A stretch of 64,000 bases of DNA from Ascochyta rabiei (lineage: Eukaryota; Ascomycota; Dothideomycetes; Pleosporales; Didymellaceae): the NCBI RefSeq assembly GCF_004011695.2, contig NC_082416.1:682001-746000 (forward strand). Direction: 5' to 3'. The first letter of the stretch is position 1. Every line of letters begins with the position of its first letter. The notes under the pieces are model-generated. The model searched no databases, was not told the DNA's origin, and saw only the letters and a program-made list of their open reading frames with translations. Shown one piece after another: positions 60,386 through 64,000 of the stretch. A program made the translations under genes and the position numbers.

Positions 60386-62284
60386 ATTTGTAGTGAAGTG
60401 TAGGTGAAAAAAAGAAGGGACAGCAAACACAGTTTGCTTTAAACGAAAGACTGAAGTTGAAGGAGTGAATGAAAGTCAAGTCGAGGCTTGGGAAATAGGA
60501 AAACGGCGAAGCAACCTACCTTTATAACTCGAGGTCCTTGGCTTGAGGCTGTACGCACGCGCCATGATCTAGCTGGGGGACAATTGATATACGAGCAGAC
60601 ACGCTGCAAAATCACCACCGAAACGTCGGCAACTGCATGGCAATCTGACTTGCATCCACAAGTCAAGATTCAGGTGGGGGCATTCCTCCGTTGTTTCTAG
60701 GTTGTTTCGTGAGACTGAGCCGCTCGCTGGCTGCCATATAGGAGAATAGTGGTTCCAGAAGTTGATTTACTCAGGGAATAGCTGCACTGCGAGTAGAATA
60801 GCATCGGATGAGCTGAGCGTGCTGGGATAGTATCGGAGGAAACCATCTTGGCATGTTTCATGGGCGCAGGGAGTTTTGATGAAGCACGTTGCGCAAGGCT
60901 GGCGCTAGAGCCTTCTGCCGCTTCCGATTGGTATCACTATACCTAGTAGGAACTAGCTTATGAGGCGTGCCGTGAGCTTATGGTGGTTAAGATTGTAGAG
61001 ATTCGCATCCCGTCCTGAATGCGCCTTCGCGACGTGTGGGACAACCAAGTGTGCGGTGTGCATCATGCGACACGTGGCCGGGGTGGAAAGATAGCAGAAA
61101 TCTTCTCATTTCGTGACGCTGTCAAATCATCATCGCATGTGAGCTCGCGATTGATTCTAGGCCTTCTATGTTTTATGAAGCCCAGAGCTTCAACACTAAT
61201 GTGCCGTTGGCGATAGCTTCACGAGTCCGTGAACCGATGACAGGAGCGAGCCCGGCCGCTAGAGACGGCGGCTGGATGTGCCGCGGCATGATAGCGCTTG
61301 CAACATGAGCCGGGAGACCAGGGGACTAGACGGTAAGAAGGGGTATTCATGAGTCGTGTCAGCCAGGGTACGCTAACGCGAAAAACAAGTAACAGCTTTT
61401 CCATCAATGATATCATTGTGAAATTCTCACTCTAATAACAATGCCGGAAAGACTTAAGTGGAGTTCTAGCAAGAGCTCTTCGTGGGCTCAGAAGAGTTGT
61501 AGTCTTTTACAAGGCTCATTGTACTCTCGCAAACTTACTCTCAATATCTGCGAACATATAGAGAAAACACACGCTACCCATCTCGACCCTTGAGGCCCCG
61601 GCTGATGCACAGCCGGACTTAGGAGAAGGCCAATCATCAACTCTGCAACAAGCCAAACCACAACAGCTACAGCGGCTTCGAGCGAATCAGAGAGTGGCAC
61701 AACTTGAGGTTTGAGGGCCGGCAACGTAAAGCCAATGGTATCCTAGGCACACATCGCCGTACTGGTGCACAGCGAAATGGCGTGCCGAACTTGAGCCCAT
61801 ACCTAAAGAGACGAGTCTCTCCTTTAAACACCGTACCAGTGTAGTGTATTGTGCAGGTCGATCAATAATCTCGCAGCAACTACTGCTACAATGATGGTGA
61901 TTATGGAGGGCATGACAGATGATGTGGAATGCTTGGACGCATTTATCTACTTATTTTCGTGCGAGGCATTCATCGTAGCCTCTAGGCTTCTGGAAACTGA
62001 ACCCTCCGTGGCATATGCCACTGATTGCTTCTAACCATCAAGGACAAAATACGTTGCTACATATGCATGAGGTCCAATCTGGCTAGTGCAACTGCCACGT
62101 AGGCACGCAGCTACACGCATATCTGCTCTGTCAACGTCGACGACATAGCATTTCGTACGACCGTACCATCGCAGACGAGAAGGCTAATCAAATCATCCCT
62201 CCTTACACAGGTAGTTCTGCAGACACTACACAGCAATTCTCTGCCAGGCGCCCGGATCTGCAAGGCTGAAGCGCCACCATCGCC
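60386..62284. other. Long intergenic stretch, no supported gene
   Basis: About 1.9 kb upstream of the pectin lyase and of the GSD-repeat gene (divergent). It probably holds a long regulatory region. Open frames are short and domain-free. Confidence 0.45.
60521..60527 (-). promoter_or_regulatory. Possible TATA box of the pectin lyase gene
   Basis: TTATAAA on the minus strand, 136-142 bp upstream of the ATG. A plausible distance for an inducible secreted enzyme gene with a leader of about 100 nt. Confidence 0.4.
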
Positions 62285-63262
62285 ATGGCATACCGTAAAG
62301 AGACCTACTACACAGACCACGACAAACCAGCGAGAGCCAAGAGAACCGAATACGTGCCAAAACACACCGAGCACCAATATATGCCAAGCTACCATCTTCC
62401 ACGATCTACCGATCCAGAACGGGGAGTCCGCCGTCGATCATCGAAGCACAACCGAACAGCCACAGGCTACATAAACAGACGTTCCTGCCCGTCCTATCCG
62501 TACATAACCAAGCGCTCCCACTCGCCAGACCCGGATTTCATCGCCCGCCCACCATCCTATAGCGACGAGTACATCCAGCCCTGCGAGCAGCACCACGATA
62601 GCCACGCCTCCCATCAACCGCGCGACAGCTCCCACGCCGCGCGCTGGAACGTCCAGGCCTTCTCCAGCAAAGAAGCGTTTATGCGCGCCCACGGCCTGGA
62701 AGCACGGGACGACGAGGATTTGATGGAGGTGAGACGTTCTGGAGACGGGTCTTATCGTGCCAATGCGCAGGGCAGTGATGTCGAGGACATAGTGCCTTGT
62801 CGAGCTAGCTACGAGCGAGACAGGAGGAGGAAGCACGACTCCGAGCACGAAGCCGGAAGTGATGTAGTCGGCGAGAAGAGGACGTCTGTGGGCTCAGATA
62901 TAGCGTCCATCCACAGCAGGCGGAGCTCGTATTCACCGTCTCACCAACGGCCGATTCGGAACACAAAAAGGGGAGAGGGGTTTGATATACAAGAGCGAAG
63001 AGGGAGTAGTGACACTGACAGCGATTATGAGGACGGGTATATTTCGCTTGATGATCACATTGGTGGCGGGAGTGACTGCGTTTCGAACCGATCGTTGTCA
63101 GAGGATCGAGGGGAGGGCAGTGACGCGGTGAGTGGGTGTGAGATGGAGCAGGGAAGTGATGTCGTAGATGCGTCAGACGTGGAAGACTTTGACGAGGGCG
63201 AAGACTGCATCCAGGATACTCACAGTAGCTTTTGTCAAAACGATGTTTACTACCGAGCGTAA
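62285..63262 (+). CDS. Hypothetical protein with GSD repeats
   Basis: Not recognised. Single exon, 325 residues, ATG in CGCCATGG context. Strongly hydrophilic, predicted disordered. The first half is basic, rich in Tyr, His, Arg and Pro (HLPRSTDPERGVRRRSSKHN), with one globular-looking piece ARWNVQAFSSKEAFMRAHGLE. The second half is acidic and carries at least six GSD motifs (QGSDVEDI, AGSDVVGE, VGSDIASI, GGSDCVSN, EGSDAVSG, QGSDVVDASDVED), several of casein-kinase-2 type (Ser followed by acidic). No signal peptide or membrane segment. The open frame is long enough to be real and the reverse frames are much shorter. Confidence 0.65.
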   Translation: MAYRKETYYTDHDKPARAKRTEYVPKHTEHQYMPSYHLPRSTDPERGVRRRSSKHNRTATGYINRRSCPSYPYITKRSHSPDPDFIARPPSYSDEYIQPCEQHHDSHASHQPRDSSHAARWNVQAFSSKEAFMRAHGLEARDDEDLMEVRRSGDGSYRANAQGSDVEDIVPCRASYERDRRRKHDSEHEAGSDVVGEKRTSVGSDIASIHSRRSSYSPSHQRPIRNTKRGEGFDIQERRGSSDTDSDYEDGYISLDDHIGGGSDCVSNRSLSEDRGEGSDAVSGCEMEQGSDVVDASDVEDFDEGEDCIQDTHSSFCQNDVYYRA

Positions 63263-63524
63263 GCGTGTGTAGATTTGCAAGAAATGAGGGCTTGCGTTTG
63301 GATTAGCAAAAGGTCTGTTGACAATCTACCAGAGCGCAGGGACAGCATGAGTTGTCGTCGGTTTTGCAATATTGAAAGATCGCTTGATGATTCTTACATG
63401 TTGTACACAAGTCTTTACAAGAACTGCTCCGCCCAATGCACGCCACACTGCTGCCGGGGCAGCCAAAACGCCTGTAGGTGACCGGTGTATGGTACAACAT
63501 CTCCCCCTTCTTCCTGTCTCACTC

Positions 63525-64000
63525 TTAGGCTGTCGCCGTAGCACCCTCGACTGGCTCAGCAACCTCGGCAATCGGCGCGAGCTCCGCGTTACTCATAGGG
63601 CCCTTCGGCCAGGGTTTCCCGAGCGCATCCTGCACCTTCAGGATCTGGTTCTTGGGTCCCGGCACGCAGCCTGTAACGACAATCAAACCGTTCGTCTCGT
63701 CAACCTGCAGCACTTTCAGATTCTTGACGGTAACGCTCTCATTGCCCATGTTTCCAGCCATGCGCTTTCCTGGCAATACACGCGAACCGGATCCTTGCGA
63801 TCCTCCGGCGGAACCCATAGCGCGGTGGGTGAGCGAGTTACCGTGAGATGCAGGTTGACCGCTGAAGCCATGACGTTTCATACCCTAGCACAAATCGTCA
63901 GTAAATTTTCCAACAAGACACACAGCTTTTGTGGAGGTTGCGCGGGATCTGTTTGACGTACACCAGCAAAACCCATTCCCCTCGAAATGCCCTTGATGTC
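63525..64000 (-). CDS. MRPL9: Mitochondrial ribosomal protein uL3m (3' end, partial)
   Basis: C-terminal part of the mitochondrial large-subunit protein L3. The exon at 63884-63525 encodes GMKRHGFSGQPASHGNSLTHR, then GSRVLPGKRMAGNMGNESVTVKNLK and PGPKNQILKVQDA, all uL3 signatures. The upstream exon begins beyond the window: 64000-63962 reads DIKGISRGMGFAG. The intron between them is 77 nt (63961-63885, GTACGT..CTAG). The RHGFSGQPASHG loop is the conserved L3 finger near the peptidyl-transferase centre. The C-terminal tail is Ala/Val/Glu-rich. Confidence 0.93.

Noticed and set aside
59381..60403. 340-codon plus-strand frame opposite the pectin lyase gene
   Set aside because: Val/Asp/Gly-rich without domains. 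It arises from the strong codon bias of the sense gene.

Overview
The window is nuclear DNA of a filamentous ascomycete. Coding genes lie on both strands and are cut by many short GT..AG introns, mostly 46-60 nt, several with CTAAC-like branch sites. The families are typical of Pezizomycotina: a HET-domain gene, a NirA/NIT4-like Zn2Cys6 regulator, a fungal MHYT receptor, a secreted pectin lyase, GPI and DUF6055-like secreted proteins, and a MepA/Amt-type ammonium transporter. A Dothideomycete is my guess; it is inference, not demonstrated.

Layout. 0.8-3.6 kb holds two damaged genes (a metallo-beta-lactamase-fold gene and a HET gene). 4-15 kb is a housekeeping block on the minus strand: ALA dehydratase, a Sok1/TCP11 protein, CTP:phosphocholine cytidylyltransferase and the WD40 protein Cia1. 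15.4-18 kb is an MHYT membrane sensor with one frameshift. 18-21 kb has no convincing gene and contains a short AT-rich island. 21-24.5 kb has a divergent pair: an unknown protein and a mitochondrial acyl-CoA thioesterase. 24.5-27.7 kb is poor in genes, with a small Cys-rich ORF and a foldback repeat. 27.7-35.1 kb has an MFS transporter, a GPI-anchored PLC-like protein, a small membrane protein and a secreted DUF6055-like protein, separated by several tandem repeats. 35.6-46.8 kb is dense: mitochondrial PP2C (Ptc5 type), Rqc1/TCF25, an Ecm25-type RhoGAP and a NirA-like regulator. 48.3-56.1 kb is core metabolism: chorismate synthase, VDAC porin, a mitochondrial J protein, methionine aminopeptidase 2 and Efm6 methyltransferase. 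56.6-64 kb has an ammonium transporter, a pectin lyase, a GSD-repeat hypothetical protein and the 3' end of mitochondrial ribosomal protein uL3m.

The genes do not form an operon-like pathway. No biosynthetic gene cluster, complete transposon, CRISPR array, tRNA or rRNA was seen. Several proteins act in mitochondria (ALA dehydratase pathway, Ptc5, VDAC, J protein, thioesterase, uL3m), but that is common for a gene-dense fungal region.

The most unusual structural signal is a pair of introns, both exactly 210 nt long, in the Ptc5-like and Ecm25-like genes. Both are filled by 13-bp-periodic GT-rich minisatellites, both are multiples of three, and both are free of stop codons in the host frame. 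Retention of either would add a His/Thr/Pro/Tyr-rich 70-residue insert instead of ending the protein. The VDAC gene has a third long stop-free 3n intron (162 nt). No evidence of a wholly new system was found beyond these observations. All splice sites and start codons were read by eye.
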